From JAGWBJ01 sp964291465 (lineage in GTDB: Bacteria; Chloroflexota; Dehalococcoidia; Lucifugimonadales; JAGWBF01), in contig OZ219933.1 in assembly GCA_964291465.2 (NCBI GenBank), positions 53,547-117,546 on the forward strand: a DNA stretch of 64,000 nt, given 5' to 3'. The position numbers and the translations under genes were made by a program. The notes beneath the pieces were generated by a model, which had not been told where the DNA came from, did no database searches, and saw nothing but the letters and a program-made list of their open reading frames with translations. Positions 8,800 to 17,251 of the stretch are shown piece by piece; the stretch's first letter is position 1, and each line of letters begins with the position of its first letter.

Positions 8800-9957
8800 T
8801 CAGACGGCGGAGGCGACACCGGGGCGCCCCGGCATCTGTCCCGCCACCTCTCCCGCGCGCGCCCTGGCCCACCGGTCCGCCTCCAGGACCGCGTCCAGGG
8901 AGTCGATGGATGTGGGCCGGTGGTCCTCCAGCACCCGGCCTATGGTCCGCTGGATGTCGGTGAACCCTATCCTGCCCTCCAGGAACAGCCCCACCGCCAC
9001 CTCGTCCGCCGCGCTGAGCACCGCGGGATAGGTGCCCCCGTCCTTGCCGGCCTGGAGGGCCAAGCCGAAGCACGGATACCGGTCCGGCTCCAGGGGCCCG
9101 AAGGTCAGGGAGTGCCCCACACCGGTGTCCAGGGTGGGTATCTGGGGATTGGGGAGGCGTTGTGGATAGAACATGGCGTACTGGATGGGGAGGCGCATGT
9201 CCGGCGGGCCAAGCTGGGCCTTCATCGACCCGTCGGCCATCTCGACCATGGAGTGGATTACGCTCTGGGGATGGACCACTACCTCGATCTTATCCCACGT
9301 CACGTCGAAAAGACAACGCGCCTCTATGACCTCGAACCCCTTGTTCATGAGCGTGGCCGAGTCCACCGTGATCTTCTTGCCCATCTTCCAGGTAGGGTGC
9401 TTCAGCGCCTGCTCGGGCGTTACCGTCTCGAGCTCCTCGGGGGGCGTGTCTCTGAAGGCACCGCCCGAGGCGGTGATGACGATGCGCCTCACGGCCTTCG
9501 ACTCGCCCTGGAGGCACTGCCAGATGGCGCTGGGCTCGCTGTCCACCGGCAGCACGGCCCCGCCGTGGGCCTGGGACAGTGCCATGATCATGTCCCCGGC
9601 CATTATGATCACCTCTTTGTTGGCCAGGGCGACGTCCTTTCCCTTTTCCAGGGCCCGTACCGTGGGCACCAGGCCCGCCCCACCTATGGTGGCGGCCATC
9701 ACCAGGTCCACGTCGGACTGGCACACCATCTCCTCCATGGGCACGAACTCCACCCGGTCGGGCAGCAGGCCCCGGTGCTCCTCCAGGGCGCAGCAGGCCA
9801 TCCGGGGCTTGAACTCTTCTATCTGGGAGGCCAGCAGGTCCAGGTTTCGGCCGGCGGCCAGCCCCACCACCTGGAACTCCTCGGGGAAGGCTCGAACCAC
9901 GTCCAGGGTCTGGCGTCCGATGGAGCCGGTCGACCCTAGCACTACAAGTCCCTTCAT
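8800..9957 (-). CDS. dxr: 1-deoxy-D-xylulose 5-phosphate reductoisomerase
   Basis: Converts DXP to 2-C-methyl-erythritol 4-phosphate with NADPH in the MEP pathway. 385 residues, normal length. The N-terminal Rossmann motif LGSTGSIGRQTLD is complete. Catalytic-domain motifs seen include VDSEPSAIWQCLQ and TVDSATLMNKGFEVIEA. ATG 9957. Gap of 18 bases to rseP downstream. Upstream, 147 bases separate it from cdsA and contain an 18-bp tandem repeat. Confidence 0.97.
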   Translation of the reverse strand: MKGLVVLGSTGSIGRQTLDVVRAFPEEFQVVGLAAGRNLDLLASQIEEFKPRMACCALEEHRGLLPDRVEFVPMEEMVCQSDVDLVMAATIGGAGLVPTVRALEKGKDVALANKEVIIMAGDMIMALSQAHGGAVLPVDSEPSAIWQCLQGESKAVRRIVITASGGAFRDTPPEELETVTPEQALKHPTWKMGKKITVDSATLMNKGFEVIEARCLFDVTWDKIEVVVHPQSVIHSMVEMADGSMKAQLGPPDMRLPIQYAMFYPQRLPNPQIPTLDTGVGHSLTFGPLEPDRYPCFGLALQAGKDGGTYPAVLSAADEVAVGLFLEGRIGFTDIQRTIGRVLEDHRPTSIDSLDAVLEADRWARARAGEVAGQMPGRPGVASAV

Positions 9958-10002
9958 AGCCTCAGCACCTCGGCGCGGTCTGGGCTGGAGCCCGCTCTGG
10001 GT

Positions 10003-10074
10003 TGGGGGCCCGGTCTATGTCGGGGCATCGGTCTGCGTGGGGGCCCCGGTCTGCACGGGGGCCCCGGTCTGCAT
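10003..10074. repeat. 18-bp tandem repeat, four units
   Basis: Four consecutive 18-bp units; the last two differ at one base (GGGGGCCCCGGTCTGCAC and the same ending in AT), the first two are degenerate. It lies in the cdsA-dxr gap. Read on the minus strand it would code QTGAPV repeats, but no ribosome site or longer frame supports a gene. Confidence 0.8.
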
Positions 10075-10104
10075 GGGGGGCTTAGCCTACTCCAGGGAAT
10101 CGAA

Positions 10105-10929
10105 TCACCCCGACGGCTTCAGCACGAGCGCAACAAGATAATACACCACGGGTAGGGTGAAGACAATCGAGTCCAGCCTGTCCAGCAGACCGCCATGGCC
10201 GGGCAGGAGGCCGCCGGTGTCCTTGACCCCCGAGGCCCGCTTGATCCGGGACTCGGCCAGGTCCCCCAGCTGGGCCATCGCTCCCACGGCACCGCCGACC
10301 AGGGCCGCTTGCCATACCGGTACCCCAAGCTGCAGCAGCGCTCCCAGCCCCGAGGCGGCCCCCGCGCTCCACAGGAACCCCCCCGCAGCCCCTTCCCACG
10401 TCTTGCCGGGGCTTACCGACGGGGCCATGCGGTGCCGGCCCACGGCCCTGCCCGTTAGGTAGGCCCCGGTGTCCGATGCAAAGGTGACCAGCAGCGCGAA
10501 CAGGAGCCAGTCCCGGGCGTAGTCGGCACCGCCGTCCAGCTCCCTCAGGGCGAGCCCGTGGGAGAGGAGAAACCCGACGTAGACCGGTCCGGCGACCAGG
10601 AAGGGGACCATCGCCACCCTGCCGTTCCTTCCCCTCCTGGCCATGAGCCACGGACCGGCGATGAAGACCAGTGCGGCGAAGGCGATGCCCGGGGAGTACT
10701 GGTGCCACGGGTCCGCGAACTGCCCTCCCACCAGGAAGAGGAGGGTGTACAGGATGCCGACAAAAGTAAGCCCCCGGTATGCCGCAAGCCCCGGCGCCAA
10801 GCCGTAGAACTCCCGGAGGGCGAGCACCGCCACGGCGCCCACCAGGATGGTGAGGTAGGGGAATCCCAGCCACACCGCGCCCAACAGTACGGGGAGACCC
10901 AAGAGGGCGGTGAGGACTCTAAGGGCCAA
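10105..10929 (-). CDS. cdsA: Phosphatidate cytidylyltransferase
   Basis: Makes CDP-diacylglycerol from phosphatidic acid and CTP at the membrane. The 274-residue protein is built of several hydrophobic helices. The family signature is complete near the C-terminus: SRIKRASGVKDTG followed by LLPGHGGLLDRLDS, holding the metal- and substrate-binding Asp and Lys residues. SPGKTWEGAAGG is also typical. TTG 10929 is the likely start, 16 bases after uppS. Standard neighbour of uppS and dxr. Confidence 0.96.
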   Translation of the reverse strand: MALRVLTALLGLPVLLGAVWLGFPYLTILVGAVAVLALREFYGLAPGLAAYRGLTFVGILYTLLFLVGGQFADPWHQYSPGIAFAALVFIAGPWLMARRGRNGRVAMVPFLVAGPVYVGFLLSHGLALRELDGGADYARDWLLFALLVTFASDTGAYLTGRAVGRHRMAPSVSPGKTWEGAAGGFLWSAGAASGLGALLQLGVPVWQAALVGGAVGAMAQLGDLAESRIKRASGVKDTGGLLPGHGGLLDRLDSIVFTLPVVYYLVALVLKPSG

Positions 10930-10945
10930 TCGCGGGGCTTCCGGG

Positions 10946-11695
10946 TCAGATCGGCGCGCCCGGGGATTGAAGCGAGCCGAACCGCCTCTGTCGCATCCGG
11001 AATGCCTGTATGGCGGCGGCTATGTCGGCCTCCCCCAGATCGGGCCACGGCGTGGATGTGGAGTAGTACTCGCTATAGGCCGACTGCCAGAGCAGGAAGT
11101 TGCTCACGCGGATCTCGCCGCCGGTGCGGATGACGAGGTCCGGGTCGGGCAGGCCTGCCGTGTACAGGTAGCCGGCGAACATGTCCTCGGTTAGCTGCTC
11201 CGAGGGGACGCCCTCCCGGAGGATGCGCCTCACCGCCTCCAGGATCTCGGCGCGTCCGCCGTAGTCGAAGGCAACGCTGAGGGTGATGGACCGGTTCTGC
11301 CTGGTCAGGTCCTGGGCGTAGGCGACGGACTGCTGCAGGGCGGGGGAGAGGCGGTCCGTCCGGCCTAAGTGGAGAATGCGCACACCCCTTTGGTGCAGCG
11401 CGGTGGTCTCCTGCTCGATGGCCTCCTGGAGTATGGACATCAGCCCCTCCACCTCTTCGTGGGGACGGTTCCAGTTCTCGGTGGAGAAGGCGTAGATGGT
11501 CACGTACTGGATCCCGCGGGCCCCCAGGGCTTCCAGCACGGCGTGGATGTTGTCGACGCCCGCACGATGCCCCTCGAGGCGGGGGAGGCCGCGCTGCGTC
11601 GCCCACCGGCCGTTTCCGTCCATGATGATGGCCACGTGTCGGGGAACGGGTTGGGCCGCGTTGGTCGTGGTGGTGGATTCGTCCTTAAGCTGCAT
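10946..11695 (-). CDS. uppS: Undecaprenyl diphosphate synthase (isoprenyl transferase)
   Basis: A cis-prenyltransferase making the C55 lipid carrier for wall and glycan synthesis. 249 residues. IIMDGNGRWA (catalytic Asp at about 25) and the C-terminal RTGGEIRVSNFLLWQ with AYSEYY, the diphosphate-binding Arg-Ser region, are intact. ATG 11695. It follows frr by 71 bases in the operon and connects the isoprenoid genes ispG and dxr to envelope synthesis. Confidence 0.97.
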   Translation of the reverse strand: MQLKDESTTTTNAAQPVPRHVAIIMDGNGRWATQRGLPRLEGHRAGVDNIHAVLEALGARGIQYVTIYAFSTENWNRPHEEVEGLMSILQEAIEQETTALHQRGVRILHLGRTDRLSPALQQSVAYAQDLTRQNRSITLSVAFDYGGRAEILEAVRRILREGVPSEQLTEDMFAGYLYTAGLPDPDLVIRTGGEIRVSNFLLWQSAYSEYYSTSTPWPDLGEADIAAAIQAFRMRQRRFGSLQSPGAPI

Positions 11696-11766
11696 CGAGT
11701 TGCCGGCTGTTGGTTGGCGGGCGGGACTGGGGAGCGCTCAACCGGCGTGCCGCGAGCGCGAGCGAC

Positions 11767-12354
11767 TCAGACTTCCATTATCTCCGCTTCCTTGGTTTCC
11801 AGGACCCTGTCCATCTGACGGACGTGGGAGTCGGTGGCCTTCTGGAGCTGGTCCTGCGCCCTGCGGTTCTCATCTTGGGAGATGACCTTGCTCCGCTCCA
11901 TGCTGCGCTGCCGCTCCATGGCGTCGCGCCGCACGTTCCGCACGGCGACCTTCCCGTCCTCCACCTTCTTCTTCAGGACGCGCACCAGGTCCCTGCGGCG
12001 CTCCTGGCTGAGGGGCGGCACCGGGACTCGGATGATCGTACCATCGTTGGAGGGGTTGAATCCCAGGTCCGATTTGAGGAGGCTCTTCTCGATCTCCCTC
12101 AGGGACTGCCTGTCCCAGGGCTGGATGGTTATCAGCCTGGCCTCGGGCACGGAGATGGTGGCCAGCTGGCTGAGGGGAGTGGGCACGCCGTAGTAGTCCA
12201 CCGACACGTTCTCCAGGAGCGCGGGCGTCGCGCGGCCTGTCCTCAGGGAGGCCAGGTCCCTTTGCAGCGCCTCGACGGCCTTGGTCATGCGTGTGCTGGC
12301 GTCCTCCAGCACCTCTTCGAGGCTGGGAAACTCCTGCCCCTTTTCGGATGCCAT
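11767..12354 (-). CDS. frr: Ribosome recycling factor
   Basis: Releases ribosomes from mRNA after termination, together with EF-G. The start is ATG 12354 (MASEKGQEFPSLEEV), giving 195 residues; the frame extends further upstream only into pyrH. Signatures: LASLRTGRATPALLENV and YYGVPTPLSQLATISVPEAR, then IRVPVPPLSQERRRDL. The N-terminus is about 10 residues longer than usual. Only 2 bases separate it from pyrH. Confidence 0.97.
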   Translation of the reverse strand: MASEKGQEFPSLEEVLEDASTRMTKAVEALQRDLASLRTGRATPALLENVSVDYYGVPTPLSQLATISVPEARLITIQPWDRQSLREIEKSLLKSDLGFNPSNDGTIIRVPVPPLSQERRRDLVRVLKKKVEDGKVAVRNVRRDAMERQRSMERSKVISQDENRRAQDQLQKATDSHVRQMDRVLETKEAEIMEV

Positions 12355-12356
12355 CG

Positions 12357-13121
12357 CTACACCTTCTCCGACAGAAGTGATCCCACGTCCCCCGATATCA
12401 TCGTCCCCATGCGGTTGCCCGTGAGGATCCGGCTGATGCTGCGGGCCTGAAACAGGTCGAACACGATGATGGGCAGCTGGTTGTCCATGCACAGCGAGAT
12501 GGCGGTGGTGTCCATGACTTCCAGGCGCATGTTCAGGGCGTCCAGGTAGCCCAGGTGATCGAAGGGACGGGCCGACGCGTTCTTGTTGGGGTCGGAGTCG
12601 TAGACGGCATCGGCCCGGTTCTTCCCCATCAGCAGGACTTCGGCGCCGATCTCGACAGCTCGCAGCGCCGCGGCAGTATCGGTGGTCATGTAGGGGTTGC
12701 CCGTGCCCGCCGCGAAGAGGACGACCCTGCCCTTTTCCAGGTGGCGTATCGCTCTGCGCCGGATGTAGGGCTCTGCGACTGCCTGGACGTCGATGGCCGT
12801 CAGGGTCCGCGTATCCAGACCCAGCTTCTCCAAGGAGTCTTGGAGGGCCAGGGCATTGATCATGGTCGCCAGCATTCCGGCATAGTCCGCGGTGGCCCTG
12901 TCCATTCCCCGGGCCTCGGCCTCCTGGCCTCGCCAGATATTGCCGCCGCCGACCACGACGCCCATTTCGACGCCCAAGTCGGCTCCCTCTTTGATCTGCT
13001 CGGCAGCGTACCGCACCGCCTCGGCGCCCAATCCGTAGGCCACCTGCCCCTTCAGGGACTCTCCGCTGAGCTTCAGGAGGGCCCTCTTGTAGACGGGCCT
13101 GCCGCCGAACCCCTCGGCCAT
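12357..13121 (-). CDS. pyrH: Uridylate kinase
   Basis: Phosphorylates UMP to UDP; amino acid kinase fold. About 254 residues. KRALLKLSGESLKG (ATP site), VVVGGGNIWRG, and the later AAGTGNPYMTTDTAA are diagnostic. The start is ATG 13121, whose A is shared with the TGA stop of tsf (TGATG), indicating translational coupling; GTG 13124 is the alternative. Usual place between tsf and frr. Confidence 0.97.
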   Translation of the reverse strand: MAEGFGGRPVYKRALLKLSGESLKGQVAYGLGAEAVRYAAEQIKEGADLGVEMGVVVGGGNIWRGQEAEARGMDRATADYAGMLATMINALALQDSLEKLGLDTRTLTAIDVQAVAEPYIRRRAIRHLEKGRVVLFAAGTGNPYMTTDTAAALRAVEIGAEVLLMGKNRADAVYDSDPNKNASARPFDHLGYLDALNMRLEVMDTTAISLCMDNQLPIIVFDLFQARSISRILTGNRMGTMISGDVGSLLSEKV

Positions 13122-13624
13122 CACTCCCCCAGGGCGAATCTGGCGAAGCGCCTCACGCGGACGTTCTCACCCACCTTGGCCATCACCTCTTGGATCACGT
13201 CCGCCACCGTGCGCGACGGGTCCCGGATGTAGGACTGGTCCACAAGGCAGATCTCCTCCGGGAGCCTGCTCTCATCCTCGGGCATCTCGCTGCGGTCGAC
13301 GTAGCTGGTGGAGGGCATCGCTGCCACCTGCATCGCCAGGGCATGGGCCAGCTCTTTCATTTCGCCGGTGCGGGCCACGAAGTCGGTCTCGCAGTCCACC
13401 TCGACCAGGGCCCCCAGCCTGCCGCCCGCGTGTATGTAGGCTTCGATCAAGCCCTCGCGGGTCTCACGGCCCGCCCGTTTTGCCGCGTCGGACAGGCCCT
13501 TCTCCCTGAGGATAGCCTCGGCGCCCTCCAGGTCGCCGCCGGCCTCCTCCAGGGCCCGCTTGCAGTCCATCACGCCGGCCCCCGTCTTCTCGCGGAGGGC
13601 CTTTATAGTGTCTACCGTTACCAC
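13121..13624 (-). CDS. tsf: Elongation factor Ts, short form
   Basis: Guanine nucleotide exchange factor for EF-Tu. The start is GTG 13624: AGGAGG lies 6 bases upstream and the protein then begins VVTVDTIKALREKTGAG. An apparent longer frame covers the rpsB tail and is rejected. 167 residues is short compared with about 280 in E. coli; the N-terminal UBA-like domain with VMDCKRALEEAGGDLEGA and the core CETDFVAR motif are present, so this is the single-core short form. It overlaps pyrH by a base. Confidence 0.96.
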   Translation of the reverse strand: MVTVDTIKALREKTGAGVMDCKRALEEAGGDLEGAEAILREKGLSDAAKRAGRETREGLIEAYIHAGGRLGALVEVDCETDFVARTGEMKELAHALAMQVAAMPSTSYVDRSEMPEDESRLPEEICLVDQSYIRDPSRTVADVIQEVMAKVGENVRVRRFARFALGE

Positions 13625-13655
13625 CTGGTTCCTCCTGTCGGACTGGCCGCCGGGC

Positions 13656-14678
13656 CTAGTCTCCCGGCCTTGTGACGGGACCGTCATCCGAAGAGACGGG
13701 CGAAGAGTCGGGCGAAGAGTCCGGCGCGGCCTCGGCTGCTGGCGCATCCTGTGCGGGCGCCTCGGCGGCAGGCGGCTCCGCCGCCGAGACATCGGCTATC
13801 GGCTCCTGCGCCGCCGGCTCCTCCTCGTCGTCCTCTCGCGGATATTCGCCGATGTAGGTGGCCTCGAACTCCTCGTTGAACTCGCTGAGCTCCATGGCGA
13901 CCACCTGTTCCTCGGCCTCCTGCCGTTCCTGCTCCTCCATCTGGGCCTTGAGGATCTCCTCCCGCTGCTGCAGGCCTTCCAGGACCGCGTCGGCCATGCG
14001 TCCGCACATGAGCCTGATGGACCGTATAGCGTCGTCGTTGCCGGGGATGGGTATGGTGACCAGGTTGGGGTCGCAGTTGCTGTCTACTATGGCGGCGACC
14101 TCGAGGCCCATGCGGCGCGCCTCGGCGACGCAGATGTCCTCCTTCTCCAGGTCCACCACGAACATGGCGCCGGGCATCTTCTTCAGATCGCGGATGCCGC
14201 CAAAGTACTTCTGCAGACGTGCAAGCTGGTCCTCCAGCCTGACGGCCTCCTTCTTGGAGAGGACCTGGAAGAAGCCGCGCTCCTTCTTGTCCTCCAGCTC
14301 CTTCATGTAGTCTATGCGCGAGGAGATGGTCTGGAAGTTGGTCAGGGTGCCGCCCAGCCACCGCTGGTTCACGTAGGGCATGCCGCAGCGGGTGGCCTCG
14401 GTGACGATGGCCTCCTGCGCCTGCTTCTTGGTGCCCACAAAGAGAACGTCGCCCCCTTCGGCGACGATCTTGGTAATGGCCTTGCGGGCCTCCTCCAGCA
14501 GCACCAGGGTCTGTTGGAGGTCGATGATGTGGATGCCGTTGCGGTGGGTGAATATGTACCGCTTCATGTGGGGGTTCCATCGCCGGGTCTGGTGCCCGAA
14601 ATGGACCCCCGCCTCGAGCAGCGACTTCATGGTTACGGGTTCCCGCCGCGGTACCGTGGTCTCCTCGGTCTGTACCAT
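13656..14678 (-). CDS. rpsB: Ribosomal protein S2 with acidic Ala/Pro/Ser tail
   Basis: Small-subunit protein S2, first gene of the ten-gene minus operon. The S2 core is clear: MKSLLEAGVHFGHQTRRWNP, RNGIHIIDLQQT, FVGTKKQAQE, RWLGGTLTNF and VVDLEKEDICVAEA with AIVDSNCDPN. Total 340 residues; the last ~75 form a low-complexity extension of Glu/Asp, then Ala-Pro-Glu repeats and Ser-Asp pairs, absent in typical S2. AGCAGGA precedes ATG 14678. Confidence 0.97.
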   Translation of the reverse strand: MVQTEETTVPRREPVTMKSLLEAGVHFGHQTRRWNPHMKRYIFTHRNGIHIIDLQQTLVLLEEARKAITKIVAEGGDVLFVGTKKQAQEAIVTEATRCGMPYVNQRWLGGTLTNFQTISSRIDYMKELEDKKERGFFQVLSKKEAVRLEDQLARLQKYFGGIRDLKKMPGAMFVVDLEKEDICVAEARRMGLEVAAIVDSNCDPNLVTIPIPGNDDAIRSIRLMCGRMADAVLEGLQQREEILKAQMEEQERQEAEEQVVAMELSEFNEEFEATYIGEYPREDDEEEPAAQEPIADVSAAEPPAAEAPAQDAPAAEAAPDSSPDSSPVSSDDGPVTRPGD

Positions 14679-14785
14679 TGAATCCTGCTTTCTTACGCCT
14701 TCAATTCAGAGGGCCGAGCGCCCCTACACAAGGTCGGGGCGACTGCCGCCGGATGGCGCGCAAGCCCCCCGGAAAATCTGGGGAG

Positions 14786-14814
14786 AGTATAGCACAGCAC
14801 GCCTACGCAGGCAA
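14786..14814 (-). promoter_or_regulatory. Sigma-70-like promoter of the rpsB operon
   Basis: On the minus strand TTGCCT, 17 bp, then TATACT. A transcript would start near 14779 and have a ~100-nt leader before rpsB. The leader contains an inverted repeat (CGCCCC ... GGGGCG, about 14718-14742) that could form a hairpin, possibly relevant to the S2 autoregulation known in other bacteria; that role is inference. Confidence 0.6.
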
Positions 14815-14886
14815 CATATTCAGGTACGTTCCGGGACCCACCGAAGCGGGGATTCGACCGCCCATCTATGCTAGAATTCTCTGGTC

Positions 14887-15417
14887 TTGGAAGAGATAGT
14901 CCAACACGGGGTCCTGGATGCGCGGAGCCTCCTCCGGCTGATCGAATCCCCCGAGCCCCTGCTGGAGGGGTATCTGGACCTGGACCTCCAGCTTCAGCCC
15001 AACGGCGTGGACCTGACGGTGTCCGAGGTCCGGCAGCTTACCTCCGCCGGTGAGGTGGCGGCGGGAGCGGAGCCTGCCAGTGTCTCCGAGTCCCGGCTGC
15101 TGAATTTCGACGACAACGGCGTCATTCACCTGCCCAGGGGTGCGTTCCTGGTGCAGCTAAACGAGGTCGTAAGGCTTCCCCGGCACATCACGGCCCTGGC
15201 CAGGCCCCGGTCCAGCCTGCTGCGCTCGGGAGCGTCGGTCCACACCGGGGTCTGGGACGCGGGGTACAGGGGCAGGTCTCAGATACTCCTCACGGTCCAC
15301 AACCCCCTGGGTTACCGGGTGGCCCGGGGTGCCCGGGTGGTGCAGATGGTGTTCCTGGGCCTGTCCCAGTCCACCGACGGCTACTCGGGCAGATACCAGG
15401 GGGAGAACCTCCCGTGA
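14887..15417 (+). CDS. dcd: dCTP deaminase/dUTPase-family protein
   Basis: A 176-residue member of the trimeric dUTPase/dCTP deaminase fold. The diagnostic stretch is ARPRSSLLRSGASVHTGVWD followed by AGYRGRSQILLTV, with the Arg-Ser-Ser-Leu phosphate loop and the Gly-Val-x-Asp-Ala-Gly-Tyr active site. The C-terminal YSGRYQGENLP resembles the flexible tail of the deaminases. It removes dUTP or deaminates dCTP; which cannot be decided, as this is a divergent archaeal-like form. TTG 14887 is the first in-frame start, without a good ribosome site. The stop overlaps the next start in GTGA. Confidence 0.8.
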   Translation: MEEIVQHGVLDARSLLRLIESPEPLLEGYLDLDLQLQPNGVDLTVSEVRQLTSAGEVAAGAEPASVSESRLLNFDDNGVIHLPRGAFLVQLNEVVRLPRHITALARPRSSLLRSGASVHTGVWDAGYRGRSQILLTVHNPLGYRVARGARVVQMVFLGLSQSTDGYSGRYQGENLP

Positions 15418-16070
15418 GCCGAGGCTTCTCATCCCGGCTCTGGGCCGAGGCAGGCGGCATCTGGAGGCGCATAGCGGCCAACCCGTTCCTGGCCGAGCTT
15501 CGCGAGGGCACGCTGCCCCTGGAGAAGTTCCGGTACTACCTGGCGCAGGACTACCTGTACCTGGAGGGGTTTGCCCGCACTGTGGCCCTGGCCCTGGCCA
15601 AGGCTCCAGACGCACGGAACGTGGACCTGCTGAGCCGCCGCGTCGCCACGCCCGTGGAGCGTCCCATGCACCAGCAGCTCATGCCCCTGGTGGGCATGTC
15701 CGCCCAGGACCTGGAGTCCAGGACTCCCTCTCCCACCAACCTGGCCTACATCAACCACATGCTGTCCAGCGCATCGCTGGGCGGCCTGGGCGTCACGGCC
15801 GCCGCGCTGCTGCCGTGCCCGTGGACCTACCACGAGATCGGGCCCACCCTTGGACCCGTGGACCACCCGGTCTACTCCCGGTGGGCCGAGCCCTACAAGG
15901 ACGGCTTCCTGGGGGAGAGCACCGCCGCCTGGCGGACGTTCCTGGACGAGGAGGCCGCCGAGGCCAGGCCCAGGGAGAGGGAGGCCATGCGTCGGGCCTT
16001 CATGACCAGCATGCGCTACGAGTACCTGTTCTGGGACATGGCCTACAGGCAGGAAGAGTGGCCGCTGTAG
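15414..16070 (+). CDS. TenA/PqqC-family protein (thiaminase II-like)
   Basis: A 218-residue heme-oxygenase-fold protein of the TenA family, whose best-known members hydrolyse aminopyrimidine in thiamin salvage. Candidate catalytic residues are retained: Asp46 in AQDYLYLEGFAR, Cys135 in LLPCPWTYHEIG and Glu203 in RYEYLFWDMAY. The GTG start at 15414 overlaps the dcd-like stop (GTGA) with GGGGGAG upstream, so the pair is translationally coupled. No thiamin genes lie nearby, so a wider role in pyrimidine or cofactor salvage is possible. Family call firm, substrate inferred. Confidence 0.85.
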   Translation: MSRGFSSRLWAEAGGIWRRIAANPFLAELREGTLPLEKFRYYLAQDYLYLEGFARTVALALAKAPDARNVDLLSRRVATPVERPMHQQLMPLVGMSAQDLESRTPSPTNLAYINHMLSSASLGGLGVTAAALLPCPWTYHEIGPTLGPVDHPVYSRWAEPYKDGFLGESTAAWRTFLDEEAAEARPREREAMRRAFMTSMRYEYLFWDMAYRQEEWPL

Positions 16071-16095
16071 CCCCTCTCGGGGGGGCCAGGCTTCC

Positions 16096-16124
16096 TTGAC
16101 ATCCCCATTGGGCTGACCTAGCAT
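16096..16124 (+). promoter_or_regulatory. Sigma-70-like promoter of the por cluster
   Basis: TTGACA, 17 bp, TAGCAT. Transcription would start near 16131, about 45 nt before the porGD start. The perfect -35 and correct spacing in a short intergenic gap make this one of the best promoters in the window. Confidence 0.7.
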
Positions 16125-16174
16125 GTGGTGGCCGGTATGGGATGGAGGCCGAGTCTTTCCGGCGGGGAGAGCCG

Positions 16175-17212
16175 ATGCCCGAGGTCAAGGAGCTGAACCT
16201 CATCTGCATGTCCGGGCAGGGGTCCGTGCAGGCAGGGGAGGTGCTGGCCAAGGTGTACTCCCAGGTGGGAAAGCACGTGTCGGTGAACGTGTACCCCGGC
16301 ACGCGGGCCCGCAGCTCCCCCGTCATCAACTACGTGAAGGTGTCCGACTCCCCCGGCTTGGCAAGCTGCGCCAACTACCACCCCTCGGAGGTGATCGTCT
16401 TTCAGGAGGAGCTGCTGAACACGGCCAGGCACAACAGCCACGAGCTGGTCGTGGACGCCGTCAGCCGCATGAAGGAGGGGACCTTCCTGGTGAACACCCC
16501 CAAGGCCCCGGAGGACGTGGAGCTTCCCTTCGCGTTCAAGGGGGCGGTGGCCACCGTGGACGCCACGGAGATATGCACCCGTCTCCTTCGCCGAGACCCT
16601 CCCCCCGTGGGCCTGTGCCTGCTGGGGGCGTACGCCAAGGTCACCGAGATGGACATGGCCGAGCTCCGCCGCGAGATTCGGGAGGCCTTTCCGGGGAGGG
16701 TCGGAGAGGCCAACGCCCGGGCCGCCGTCGAAGCGTACGAGTCGGTGAGGGCCATCGGCGGCGTCAAGGTCGACCCGGGCAACTCGCCTTCCGGGTTCCG
16801 GCACGCCAGGGTGGAGGACCTTACCGAGCACTACCGGTTCGACCGCTACGACCTGCTGCCCGGCTACCGCAAGGGCAGCCCCTTCGTCTGGCGGGACAAG
16901 ATACCCGTGTGCGAAGACGGCAAGTGCATATGCCCCAACGTGTGCATCAGCGAGGTGATGTGCCCCGACGGCACCGGCTTCATCGTTCGAGAGGGCCTGC
17001 CGCAGCAGGGGTACCGCATCGACGTGGACTTTTGCCGCGGGTGCGGCATCTGCGCCGCCGTCTGCGTGGGCTCGGCCCTCACCATGGTGGACGAGGACCA
17101 GGTGCTGAAAGACCGGCCCTCCTACGAGGAGGTCACCATGGGCCCCCACCTGGCCGAGATATACGGCAAGGACCGGTACACCATGGACGGGTCCGAGGAC
17201 GACCTGGAGTAG
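16175..17212 (+). CDS. porGD: 2-oxoacid:ferredoxin oxidoreductase, gamma-delta fusion subunit
   Basis: Part of a TPP-dependent 2-oxoacid (probably pyruvate):ferredoxin oxidoreductase. Residues ~1-185 are the gamma domain (LICMSGQGSVQAGEVLAK), and the C-terminal ~100 residues a ferredoxin-like delta domain. The second [4Fe-4S] motif CRGCGICAAVC is regular but followed by Val, not Pro. The first is irregular: CEDGKCICPNVC and then MCP, with spacing C-x4-C-x-C-x3-C-x5-C. The start is ATG 16175 with GGGGAG 6 bases upstream. It is followed by a GYD protein, alpha and beta subunits. Gamma-delta fusions are known in this family; substrate specificity cannot be read. Confidence 0.88.
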   Translation: MPEVKELNLICMSGQGSVQAGEVLAKVYSQVGKHVSVNVYPGTRARSSPVINYVKVSDSPGLASCANYHPSEVIVFQEELLNTARHNSHELVVDAVSRMKEGTFLVNTPKAPEDVELPFAFKGAVATVDATEICTRLLRRDPPPVGLCLLGAYAKVTEMDMAELRREIREAFPGRVGEANARAAVEAYESVRAIGGVKVDPGNSPSGFRHARVEDLTEHYRFDRYDLLPGYRKGSPFVWRDKIPVCEDGKCICPNVCISEVMCPDGTGFIVREGLPQQGYRIDVDFCRGCGICAAVCVGSALTMVDEDQVLKDRPSYEEVTMGPHLAEIYGKDRYTMDGSEDDLE

Positions 17213-17251
17213 GCGAGCGGCCGGCCTAGACGATACGGGAGGAGCTGTCCG

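Noticed and set aside
10003..10074. CRISPR-like array
   Set aside because: Units are contiguous 18-mers without spacers; no cas genes in the window.
13625..13792. N-terminal extension of EF-Ts
   Set aside because: It overlaps rpsB, is Arg/Pro-rich nonsense, and an ideal AGGAGG lies before GTG 13624.
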